DNA of 5,578 bases from Gammaproteobacteria bacterium (GTDB taxonomy: Bacteria; Pseudomonadota; Gammaproteobacteria; GRL18). Below are positions 1-5,329 of this stretch, piece after piece. The stretch is taken from NCBI GenBank assembly GCA_013139395.1, contig WTAX01000491.1, positions 1-5,578 of the forward strand, in the 5' to 3' direction. A program made the position numbers and the translations under genes. Numbering within the stretch: the first letter of the stretch is position 1; each line of letters begins with the position of its first letter. The notes under the pieces were generated by a model, which was not told the origin of the DNA, ran no database searches, and saw nothing but the letters and a program-made list of their open reading frames with translations.

Positions 1-239
1 TGGGCATAGACCCGGTCTGGCTCGGTATTATGATTGCCATTAACCTGCAAACTTCATTTTTAACCCCGCCATTTGGCTTTGCACTATTTTATCTGCGTGG
101 TGTTGCTCCTGACTCTGTTAAAACCAGCGATATTTATAAAGGTATCATCCCTTTTATTCTCATTCAATTAGCTATGCTGGGCGCTCTGGCTTACTGGCCG
201 CAACTTGCTACCTGGCTGCCCGGTGAAGTGTTTAAATAA
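1..239 (+). CDS. TRAP transporter large permease (DctM family), C-terminal end, partial
   Basis: This is the end of the large membrane subunit of a tripartite ATP-independent periplasmic (TRAP) transporter. That family imports organic acids and similar solutes using an ion gradient, together with a periplasmic binding protein and a small DctQ subunit. The frame is open from position 3 and begins GIDPVWLGIM. The stretch NLQTSFLTPPFGFALFYLRGV is the conserved C-terminal signature of DctM proteins. It is followed by a final hydrophobic helix (IIPFILIQLAMLGALAYW) and a short tail ending at TAA 237-239. About 79 residues are visible of a family usually near 430. The substrate cannot be told from this end. 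The gene is truncated only by the window edge. No U-tract terminator follows; the palindromic element downstream could form a hairpin in the transcript. Confidence 0.92.
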   Translation, partial: GIDPVWLGIMIAINLQTSFLTPPFGFALFYLRGVAPDSVKTSDIYKGIIPFILIQLAMLGALAYWPQLATWLPGEVFK

Positions 240-261
240 TTGGGTCTTCTGAAAAATTCTA

Positions 262-410
262 GTAACTATTCAGTGTGTATTCCTAAATAACGCTTGTTAA
301 GCCCATGGTCACTTATTTTTCTGACTTTGAAAACTCGCTGCGCTCAGACAATCAAAGTCAGAAAAATAAGTGACCACAGGCTTTTTGTAAATAATACACT
401 GAATAGTTAC
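262..410. mobile_element. 149-bp palindromic MITE with 8-bp target duplication, IS66-like ends
   Basis: The terminal inverted repeats are GTAACTATTCAGTGT (262-276) and its exact complement at 396-410. A second, inner pair of arms at 301-330 and 352-381 matches at 28 of 30 positions, around a 21-nt loop that contains CTCGCTGCGCTCAG. An identical 8-bp AAATTCTA abuts both ends (254-261 and 411-418), as expected for a target-site duplication. The match runs to 10 bp if the GT shared with the left end is counted. The element has no coding capacity. Ends starting GTAA plus an 8-bp duplication are the known hallmarks of the IS66 transposase family, so a non-autonomous IS66-mobilised element is the best guess. 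Transcribed, it would fold into a long hairpin that could shield the 3' end of the TRAP mRNA. It separates the TRAP operon from the cytochrome promoter region. Confidence 0.75.
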
Positions 411-450
411 AAATTCTAGTCTTTATAAATTTTATTTAAGAAGCTTAAGT

Positions 451-479
451 TTTAATTAATAATTATAGTTTACTATACT
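451..479 (+). promoter_or_regulatory. Candidate sigma70 promoter for the cytochrome operon, overlapped by a dyad
   Basis: TATACT at 474-479 is a good -10 element. The best -35 at 17-bp spacing is TTTAAT (451-456), which is weak. A perfect palindrome TATAGT-TT-ACTATA (464-477) overlaps the -10, and a tandem TCTGAG repeat (479-490) follows it. This is the only reasonable promoter seen between the MITE and the cytochrome start. The surrounding DNA is very AT-rich, so chance matches are likely. Confidence 0.35.
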
Positions 480-531
480 CTGAGTCTGAGCATATTAGAA
501 TAATAAAAGTTAAATCTAAAAGGAAGAATGT

Positions 532-1260
532 ATGTCACCATCTTACAAAAATTACAGCACCTGGAGTGCTTCCGTGCGCTGGTTTCACTGGATAAATGTA
601 TTAAGCGTCATGGCTTTAATCTTTGTCGGCTTAGTAATGCTCTATAAAAAAGAGTTAGGTATCAGCTCACTCGAAGCAAAAATTGGCTTAAAAGAACTGC
701 ATGTCATTATTGGTTATATCTTTGCCACGAATCTTGTTATTCGTTTGCTGTTTGCTTTTATCGGCCCAGCTTCAGCACGTTTTCGTGCTTTTATACCGGG
801 CAAAGGTTTTATGCAAAGTCTGCAAAGCTATCGTGCGTCTTTAAAAGCAGGCAATCCACAACAATTTATTGGTCATAATCCACTCGGCAAACTTGCTGTA
901 ACAGCCTTATTTACTTTATTAATTGTATTAGCAATGAGTGGCTTAATTCGTGCTGGTACTGATATTTATTTTCCACCTTTTGGTAGTATTGTGGCCAGTT
1001 ATATTGCTGAAGAAGGCGCCGATCCAGACAGTTTAATGCCTTATCAAAAAGCAGGCGTTAACCCGGAAAAAATGGCCTCACTAAAAGCATTCAAATCACC
1101 TATTGGCAAGATCCATTTATATACCGCTTACTTACTGATGTTGTTAATCATTGTTCATATTACCGCAGTCGTTCGGGCGGAGGTAAAAGAAGGAGATAGA
1201 TTGATTTCTTCAATGTTCAGTGGTAAAAAAATCCTCACCGAAAAACCTCAGGATGAATAA
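532..1260 (+). CDS. Cytochrome b561-type membrane protein (b-type cytochrome, four helices)
   Basis: This is a 242-residue inner-membrane di-haem cytochrome of the bacterial b561 / Ni-hydrogenase b-subunit superfamily. Such proteins pass electrons between quinones and a partner protein. There are four hydrophobic helices at about residues 15-37, 55-78, 118-140 and 190-216. Candidate haem ligands are His19 in RWFHWIN, His57 in KELHVIIGY, and His195 and His209 in the last helix (KIHLYTAY and IIVHITAVV). The HNPLG motif (115-119) before helix 3 is typical of the family. The loop between helices 3 and 4 (about 143-188) is long and faces one side of the membrane. The start ATG 532 has AGGAAG (521-526) five bases upstream. 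An out-of-frame ATG at 528 is not used. The stop overlaps the start of the next gene, so the two are probably one operon. No hydrogenase or dehydrogenase partner is in view, so the electron partner is unknown. Confidence 0.88.
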   Translation: MSPSYKNYSTWSASVRWFHWINVLSVMALIFVGLVMLYKKELGISSLEAKIGLKELHVIIGYIFATNLVIRLLFAFIGPASARFRAFIPGKGFMQSLQSYRASLKAGNPQQFIGHNPLGKLAVTALFTLLIVLAMSGLIRAGTDIYFPPFGSIVASYIAEEGADPDSLMPYQKAGVNPEKMASLKAFKSPIGKIHLYTAYLLMLLIIVHITAVVRAEVKEGDRLISSMFSGKKILTEKPQDE

Positions 1261-2011
1261 ATACCCGCTCATACTCAATTTATTTTTTTTATTATCACTT
1301 TGCTTTGTCTCAACACAAGCAAATGAGACTGTAATAGAGAGAATAAAAATGAAAGGCATGTATTCTTATATGGCAGATGCAGGCTTATTTTTAGAATGTG
1401 GCAATAATAAAAAACGCCTGCCCGTTGCAATGGAAGGCGATAATATCGCTCTGGAAAGAGCCTATCTTAACAATCGTTATCAGCCCGGAAAATCACTTTT
1501 AGTCTCAATTGAAGGTCACCTGGCAACACGCAAAAAAATGGAGGGTGAGGGTACACAACAAGTTGTCATTGTTGATCAATTTTTATCCATCCAGCAACAG
1601 GAAAACTGCACAGGTATAGTACCATCCTCTTCTTTAACAAATACCTATTGGAAACTGGTCGAGATTAATGGCGAGCGACTGGATGCTAATAACAGCTGGC
1701 AACACATGATGCACAACAATCCTGGAGCCGCTCAGGAAATTCATTTCATTATTCGTCAGAATAAATCAATCACAGGATTTTCTGGCTGTAATAAGTTTTC
1801 AGGCAATGTCACTCATACAGAACACCACATTAATATCGGCCCTCTTATGAGTACCAGAAAAGCATGTCCTGCGATGGAGCTTGAAAATACAATTCTAACT
1901 CTCCTCTCTAACGCCGATAGTTATCATATCAAGGGAGAACATCTGGAGTTATATTATGGTGAAAAACACAGTGGCAAAATAATCGCTAAATTTATTGCGG
2001 TTTATTTTTAA
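1253..2011 (+). CDS. Exported protein with NlpE C-terminal-like domain and META (HslJ-like) domain
   Basis: This is a 252-residue envelope protein. Residues 1-23 form a signal peptide (hydrophobic core LILNLFFLLSLCF, likely cut after STQA). LSLC is not a proper lipobox because Leu precedes the Cys. Residues 32-119 (GMYSYMADAGLFLECG, then LPVAMEGDNIALERAYL, then LLVSIEGHLATRKKMEG and a final Cys119) resemble the C-terminal OB-like domain of the lipoprotein NlpE. Residues 129-252 are a META domain: TYWKLVEING, FSGCNKFSG (Cys179), MSTRKACPAMELEN (Cys205) and a closing LELYYG. NlpE and HslJ relatives are tied to envelope stress, copper and novobiocin responses. The exact role here is unknown. ATG 1253 is preferred because its reading overlaps the cytochrome stop by 8 nt, giving translational coupling. 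Its own ribosome site is poor (CAGG directly abutting). A GTG at 1220 in frame is a less likely start. The gene ends 27 bp from the convergent kinase gene with no terminator visible. Confidence 0.82.
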   Translation: MNKYPLILNLFFLLSLCFVSTQANETVIERIKMKGMYSYMADAGLFLECGNNKKRLPVAMEGDNIALERAYLNNRYQPGKSLLVSIEGHLATRKKMEGEGTQQVVIVDQFLSIQQQENCTGIVPSSSLTNTYWKLVEINGERLDANNSWQHMMHNNPGAAQEIHFIIRQNKSITGFSGCNKFSGNVTHTEHHINIGPLMSTRKACPAMELENTILTLLSNADSYHIKGEHLELYYGEKHSGKIIAKFIAVYF

Positions 2012-2038
2012 AAATTCATTCTGTAATAAAACAAATAA

Positions 2039-3382
2039 TTAACGAATGGGTAAGGTTAAGTTAGCCGTCAAGCCCTCATTTGGAGGGCTTTCAAGTTCAA
2101 TAAGCCAGTCATGTGCCTGGGTAAGATGATAGACAATCGCCAAGCCAAGGCCACTTCCGCCTGATTTTGAATTGCGTGACTTATCAACACGATAAAAAGG
2201 GTGAAATACTTTTTCAATTTCTTCTGCTGAGATCCCCGGGCCATGATCCGTAATCTTAATAATAATATATTTAGCATTGTTTCGTGTTACTTTCTCACAA
2301 CTCACAATAACCGGCTTAGCCTCGCCATATCGAATAGCATTTTCTAACAGATTATTAATAATTCGCTTTAAAGCCACTGGATAAACCCATAACTTTTGAA
2401 TCGAATCTGAGCTGACAACAGGCATTATTAACTCTATATCCACTTTTGAGTGTTGTTGAATTTTATAAATATAACTTTGTATTAAGTCATGCAGATCGAG
2501 TTGCTCTGGCTTTTCTTTGGTCAAACAACAGGCAAGTTCCATATAATGCCCAATCATTTCATTCATCAGATGAATATCCTGACGAATTCTCTTAGTCAAT
2601 TGTTTATTATTATCTTCGGGCAACATTTCAACCGACAGTGCCATGCGGGTTAAAGGTGTGCGTAAATCATGTGAAATGCCCGCCAGCATGACAGTACGGT
2701 TTTCCAACAAATCTTTCAACTTTGAGGCCATAGTATTGACACTATGTGCCAACACCCCAAGTTCCTCACAACCTGTTTCTGGAATGGGTTTGGGAGAAAA
2801 ACCATAAGTCATTTGTTTGACTGAGTTGATTAATCGATTAATTGGCGTGTTCACACAGTAAGCCAAAAACCAGCTGGAGATATATAACATAATAAGCCCG
2901 AAGACAATAATCGCAATTATAGCCGCATGAGGTTGTCCTCCCGGTTGATGTAATGGCACTGCAATTTCAAAGAGATGGCCTTGATAATTATACTTTATCC
3001 AGTACATATCGTGATTCTTTCTATCACCATAAAAACGTGGCGGGTGTTTCAGTTGTTTGCCCAGTTCATCTTCAAGATAAAAAAGATAGGGTTCATGAGG
3101 GCGTGCATTGCTATCAATATCAGCTTCATTATCTACATAGAGCTCAAAGTTATAACGCCTTTTTAATTCTTTGTTAAATGCTTCATGTTCATCGGGCGCA
3201 AGTTTTAGCCAGGTTTGAGCGGACATATTCATAATAGCAGCCATCGTCACGGCAGAACTTTTTATGACCGGCATAATGAGAAAGATAATAATGGCTATAA
3301 TAATAACCGCCTGAAAAAGAAACAAAGTAATACCAATAATTAATCTGGCTCGAGAAAATAATGAGTTGTTTTTTCGTCTCAA
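2039..3382 (-). CDS. EnvZ-like sensor histidine kinase
   Basis: This is a 447-residue inner-membrane sensor kinase, close to the length of EnvZ (450). In order it has TM1 (about 13-38), a periplasmic sensor region (about 39-151), TM2 (about 152-176), HAMP (about 177-229), and a dimerisation/phospho-acceptor helix with H-box GISHDLRTPLTR (His238), nearly identical to the EnvZ H-box. The ATPase domain has the N-box INNLLENAIRYG (Asn348), G1 DHGPGI (Asp379), F-box FHPFYR and G2 SGGSGLGLAI. All key residues are present, so it should be active. It would phosphorylate the regulator encoded just upstream. The start is TTG: TTGA (3382-3379) overlaps the regulator stop, and the N-terminus MRR-plus-hydrophobic pattern matches EnvZ. 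AGGGAG lies 11 bases upstream of the TTG. The periplasmic part is not recognisably like any known ligand domain, so the signal is unknown. The pair Cys285-Cys286 in the cytoplasmic helix is unusual and of unclear meaning. Confidence 0.93.
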   Translation of the reverse strand: MRRKNNSLFSRARLIIGITLFLFQAVIIIAIIIFLIMPVIKSSAVTMAAIMNMSAQTWLKLAPDEHEAFNKELKRRYNFELYVDNEADIDSNARPHEPYLFYLEDELGKQLKHPPRFYGDRKNHDMYWIKYNYQGHLFEIAVPLHQPGGQPHAAIIAIIVFGLIMLYISSWFLAYCVNTPINRLINSVKQMTYGFSPKPIPETGCEELGVLAHSVNTMASKLKDLLENRTVMLAGISHDLRTPLTRMALSVEMLPEDNNKQLTKRIRQDIHLMNEMIGHYMELACCLTKEKPEQLDLHDLIQSYIYKIQQHSKVDIELIMPVVSSDSIQKLWVYPVALKRIINNLLENAIRYGEAKPVIVSCEKVTRNNAKYIIIKITDHGPGISAEEIEKVFHPFYRVDKSRNSKSGGSGLGLAIVYHLTQAHDWLIELESPPNEGLTANLTLPIR

Positions 3383-4119
3383 AGGGAAGTCGACTCCCTG
3401 GCATTTTGTTTACTATCAGGTGCATTAAAACGATAACCAACACTTCTTATGGTTTCAATTAAACTCTGCGAGCTGCTATTTTCACCCATTTTTCGGCGTA
3501 TTCGGGAGATACACACATCAATGCTTCGATCATAAGGAGAGTGCTCATAGCCCTGAAGCTCTATCATTAAGGTATCACGACTTAATACCTGGTTAGGATG
3601 CTTGAGCAAAATTTTCAGTAGCTCATATTCAGAATGAGTTAAGGGTATTGTCCGGTCGTTTTTTGTTAAAGTATGCGCCGTGAAATCGATACAAAAAGGA
3701 CCAAAACAATAGGCATTTTTAACCTGTGGTTCAATTTTATTCATTTGAACCTGACTTTGGCGGCGACTTAACGCCCTGATTCGGGCCAGTAACTCTCTAG
3801 GGTTAAACGGCTTTGACAAATAATCATCAGCCCCCACTTCAAGGCCAACAATCCGGTCAATATCTTCTGAGCGAGCGGAGAGCATTAAAATCCCCACAGA
3901 GCTTTGTGCTCGCAGCCGTCTTGCAATAGAAAGTCCATCTTCTCCTGGTAACATTAAATCAAGAATAATAATATCGGCATGATTCTGTGACAGCCAGATA
4001 TCCATAGTGACAGCATCTTCTACACTGTCTGCGATCAGTCCTTGTTCCTGAAGATAGAGTTGTATTAGTTCCCGAATCCCTGGGTCATCATCTACAATTA
4101 AGATTTTTAGTGGTGACAT
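3379..4119 (-). CDS. OmpR-like response regulator (receiver plus winged-helix DNA binding)
   Basis: This is a 246-residue cytoplasmic transcription factor. The receiver domain (residues 1-120) has the acidic pocket Asp11/Asp12 in LIVDDDPGIRELI, the phospho-acceptor Asp54 in IILDLMLPGEDGLS, the switch residue Ser81, and Lys103 in LSKPFNPRELLARIRAL. The blocks DLMLPGEDGLSIARRLR and DRIVGLEVGADDY closely follow E. coli OmpR. The C-terminal winged helix (about 136-233) has LTHSEYELLKILLKHPNQVLSRD, the recognition helix YDRSIDVCISRIRRKM and the wing SVGYRF. The start ATG 4119 puts the receiver at the usual distance from the N-terminus. No Shine-Dalgarno sequence is visible upstream (ACATCAAATAACAACAAAA). 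It is co-transcribed and translationally coupled with the kinase, through a 3-nt overlap. It is OmpR-like in sequence, but the target genes are not visible, so the osmotic or porin role of OmpR should not be assumed. Confidence 0.93.
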   Translation of the reverse strand: MSPLKILIVDDDPGIRELIQLYLQEQGLIADSVEDAVTMDIWLSQNHADIIILDLMLPGEDGLSIARRLRAQSSVGILMLSARSEDIDRIVGLEVGADDYLSKPFNPRELLARIRALSRRQSQVQMNKIEPQVKNAYCFGPFCIDFTAHTLTKNDRTIPLTHSEYELLKILLKHPNQVLSRDTLMIELQGYEHSPYDRSIDVCISRIRRKMGENSSSQSLIETIRSVGYRFNAPDSKQNARESTSL

Positions 4120-4140
4120 TTTTGTTGTTATTTGATGTTT

Positions 4141-4168
4141 TTTATAATGTGTAATGAGATTGTAACAA
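4141..4168 (-). promoter_or_regulatory. Candidate promoter of the response regulator/kinase operon
   Basis: Read on the minus strand, TTGTTA (4168-4163) and TATAAA (4146-4141) are separated by 16 bp. This is a fair sigma70 promoter. Transcription would start near 4134, leaving a leader of only about 15 nt before ATG 4119 and no room for a strong ribosome site. The -35 lies inside the dyad at 4161-4177. Confidence 0.45.
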
Positions 4169-4177
4169 TTGGTTACA
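4161..4177. promoter_or_regulatory. Dyad operator candidate TGTAAC-N5-GTTACA
   Basis: Perfect 6-bp arms flank a 5-bp spacer (AATTG) between the divergent regulator and DUF302 genes. A further GTAAT at 4151 gives a GTAAT/GTAAC direct repeat with an 11-bp period, one helical turn, a layout that OmpR-family dimers often bind. The dyad covers the -35 of the regulator promoter, so binding there could give autoregulation and control of the divergent gene. The binding protein is inferred, not shown. Confidence 0.45.
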
Positions 4178-4274
4178 AATTACATATGCTTAGTCATCAT
4201 ACAGATACACTACTTAGTTATACTAGCACCATAAATACAAAAAAACTTAGTTTAATTAAATAAAATGGTATAAA

Positions 4275-4289
4275 AAGGGGAACAAAGTG
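4275..4289 (+). promoter_or_regulatory. Strong ribosome binding site setting a GTG start
   Basis: AAGGGG (4275-4280) lies six bases before GTG 4287. No ATG occurs in frame at a comparable place, so this site fixes the start of the DUF302 gene. Confidence 0.75.
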
Positions 4290-4760
4290 AAAAATATTCT
4301 AATCGGCTTTATTGTTGGTATTATTCTTGTCGGTGGTGTTGGCTGGACTCAGATGCCCGGCATGATGATTATTGAATATCAAAGCCCTCATGGCTTAAAT
4401 GAAACAGTCGAAAAAATTAAAGCCAGTGCGATTGAAAATGGCTGGATTGTTACTGGTCTTAAGCCTTTGCATAAAGCAGTAAAAAAACACATTAATAAAG
4501 ACATTGCACCCGTCATACTTATTAACATGTGTCAGGCTGATCATGCGTATAACATTCTTAAGGAAGATGAAAACCGGGTTTTATCTGTCATGATGCCATG
4601 CACCATCAGCGTCTACGAGAAGACAGATGGTAAAACTTATATAGGCGCAATGAATGCCGGCTTATTAGGCACCATGTTTGGTGGCAGTATTGCCGAAATT
4701 ATGGGTAAAGTAGTGGCTGAACAACAGCAGACATTTATTAACGCCGCACTGGAGAAGTAA
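4287..4760 (+). CDS. DUF302 domain protein, membrane-anchored or exported
   Basis: This is a 157-residue protein. Residues 3-21 are a hydrophobic signal anchor or uncleaved signal (ILIGFIVGIILVGGVGW), placing the rest outside the cytoplasm. The DUF302 fold follows: HGLNETVEKIKASAIENGWIV (35-55), the central strand region VILINMCQADHAYNIL with Cys82, and MMPCTISVYEKTDGKTYI with Cys105. A Gly-rich tail, NAGLLGTMFGGSIAEIMG (123-140), is common in the full-length members. DUF302 has no agreed function. It is frequent in sulfur-oxidising and other proteobacteria, and the two conserved Cys residues suggest a redox or ligand-binding role (inference). It is transcribed away from the OmpR-like gene, sharing a 167-bp intergenic region, so it may be a target of that system. 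It appears monocistronic, ending at a strong terminator at 4828-4866. No convincing promoter could be picked out; TATACT at 4219-4224 is a possible -10 without a good -35. Confidence 0.85.
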   Translation: MKNILIGFIVGIILVGGVGWTQMPGMMIIEYQSPHGLNETVEKIKASAIENGWIVTGLKPLHKAVKKHINKDIAPVILINMCQADHAYNILKEDENRVLSVMMPCTISVYEKTDGKTYIGAMNAGLLGTMFGGSIAEIMGKVVAEQQQTFINAALEK

Positions 4761-4767
4761 AGAGCCA

Positions 4768-4817
4768 AAATAATGGTCTAAGTTCACTAGGGGCATAACC
4801 GTACTGAACCATTATTT
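4768..4817. repeat. Long imperfect inverted repeat in the 3' region of the DUF302 gene
   Basis: AAATAATGGT (4768-4777) is complemented exactly by ACCATTATTT (4808-4817). Inside, TTCACTA pairs with TACTGAA at six of seven positions after a 5-nt bulge, leaving a loop GGGGCATAACCG. It has no U-tract and sits just before the true terminator, so it is more likely an mRNA 3' structure or a remnant of a small repeat than a terminator itself. Confidence 0.5.
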
Positions 4818-4827
4818 AGTTTTATAC

Positions 4828-4870
4828 AAAAAAGCATCACTGGATATTATCCAGTGATGCTTTTTTATTT
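4828..4870. terminator. Bidirectional rho-independent terminator
   Basis: GCATCACTGGATA (4834-4846) is perfectly complemented at 4848-4860. The hairpin is flanked by six A on the left (4828-4833) and six T on the right (4861-4866), so it would terminate transcription from either side. It closes the DUF302 unit and insulates the downstream small gene. Confidence 0.93.
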
Positions 4871-4941
4871 TCAAAAAAAATCATACCTTTACTCATACAC
4901 AAAACATTTAGGGTTTATACCAATAAAACAAAGAATAACCC

Positions 4942-4970
4942 TTGACACCAATATTAGTAATTGCTAATAT
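4942..4970 (+). promoter_or_regulatory. Near-consensus sigma70 promoter of the small exported peptide
   Basis: TTGACA (4942-4947), a 17-bp spacer and TAATAT (4965-4970) with an extended -10 TGC in front make this the strongest promoter in the window. The transcription start is expected near 4977, leaving a 5' leader of about 60 nt. Confidence 0.88.
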
Positions 4971-4971
4971 T
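4950..4971. promoter_or_regulatory. 22-bp dyad over the promoter spacer and -10 (operator candidate)
   Basis: AATATTAG (4950-4957) and CTAATATT (4964-4971) are exact complements around TAATTG. Across the whole 22 bp only one pair mismatches. The position, covering the spacer and -10 of a strong promoter, is that of a repressor site. AT-rich dyads of this size are used by ArsR/SmtB-type and other winged-helix repressors, but no regulator gene is adjacent, so the family is a guess. Confidence 0.6.
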
Positions 4972-4983
4972 ATTAACAAGACA

Positions 4984-5006
4984 AAAAAGTAAGTCACTTA
5001 CTTTTT
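4984..5006. promoter_or_regulatory. 23-bp perfect dyad in the 5' leader of the small peptide gene
   Basis: AAAAAGTAAGT (4984-4994) and ACTTACTTTTT (4996-5006) are exact complements around a single C. It starts about 7 bp after the predicted transcription start. It could be a second repressor site, or in RNA a hairpin whose right arm ends in five U and might attenuate transcription. The sequence alone does not decide between these. Confidence 0.6.
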
Positions 5007-5035
5007 GCTTATTAATTTGAGTTAAGGAGTTTCAT

Positions 5036-5224
5036 ATGAAAAAACTAATCATTTTATCATTATTCGCACTTTCATTATCAGCCATCTCTGTACAGGCAAG
5101 TGAAACTGAAACAGCGGTACAACCTAGTTATAATTCCGGTTCAGATTGGTGGATAGAAGTTACCCCGGAAGATCCTGATTATGATCTTTATAAAGATGTT
5201 CAGGTGAATTGTTTTTGCGGCTAG
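5036..5224 (+). CDS. Small acidic exported peptide ending in Cys-Phe-Cys-Gly
   Basis: This is a 62-residue protein that I do not recognise. Residues 1-21 are a textbook Sec signal peptide (KK, then LIILSLFALSLSAIS, then VQA before the cut). The mature part is about 41 residues. It has nine Asp/Glu against one Lys, a WW pair (38-39), several Tyr, the stretch TPEDPDYDLYKD (43-54), and a C-terminus CFCG (Cys59, Cys61). A terminal C-x-C could bind a metal, form a redox centre or be modified, but this is inference. Translation is well supported: TAAGGAG (5023-5029) lies six bases before ATG 5036, and a near-consensus promoter with two dyads lies upstream. It stands alone between a strong terminator and the convergent cobS gene. 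It could be an exported metal- or thiol-related peptide, or a precursor peptide whose partners are elsewhere. Confidence 0.82.
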   Translation: MKKLIILSLFALSLSAISVQASETETAVQPSYNSGSDWWIEVTPEDPDYDLYKDVQVNCFCG

Positions 5225-5329
5225 CTTTAAACAAGCACCCGAAACAAGGCTGAGGAGAATTTTTTGAATTCATTTAATTCACAAATTTCTCCATTTGCTG
5301 ATTGATCATCAAGACAAGAAGTTATGCTG
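5225..5329. other. Convergent gap with a mini-ORF-like stretch and weak stem, no clear terminator
   Basis: The gap between the small peptide and cobS contains GAGGAG (5252-5257) followed by a TTG-started 13-codon frame (5264-5305, MNSFNSQISPFAD). GGAGAA (5254-5259) can pair with TTCTCC (5287-5292), enclosing GAATT/AATTC (5266-5270/5276-5280). The stem would sequester the same purine-rich site. No U-tract hairpin is seen for either gene. The mini-ORF is not called as a gene. Confidence 0.3.

Noticed and set aside
301..381. Inner palindrome of the 262-410 element as an ordinary terminator
   Set aside because: It has no U-tract after the stem, lies within matching outer repeats and is flanked by a target duplication, so a mobile repeat explains it better.
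262..410. CRISPR-like or tandem repeat array
   Set aside because: It is one nested palindrome with no repeated spacer-repeat units.
1220..1252. GTG at 1220 as an upstream start for the META protein
   Set aside because: It would overlap the cytochrome by 41 nt without a ribosome site. ATG 1253 gives a clean signal peptide and a short coupling overlap.
1292..1303. LSLC as a lipobox in the META protein
   Set aside because: Leu at the position before Cys does not fit the Gly/Ala/Ser rule. A signal peptidase I site after STQA is more plausible.
2068..2277. Minus-strand open frame inside the kinase gene
   Set aside because: It lies wholly within the kinase ATPase domain in another frame and has no domain sense.
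2953..3177. Two plus-strand open frames antisense to the kinase sensor region
   Set aside because: They are antisense shadows of a well supported gene, with no ribosome site and no recognisable product.
3189..3443. Minus-strand open frame spanning the regulator/kinase junction
   Set aside because: It overlaps two firmly identified genes in a different frame.
4219..4224. TATACT as the -10 of the DUF302 promoter
   Set aside because: No acceptable -35 at 15-19 bp spacing was found in AT-rich DNA. It is mentioned only as a possibility.
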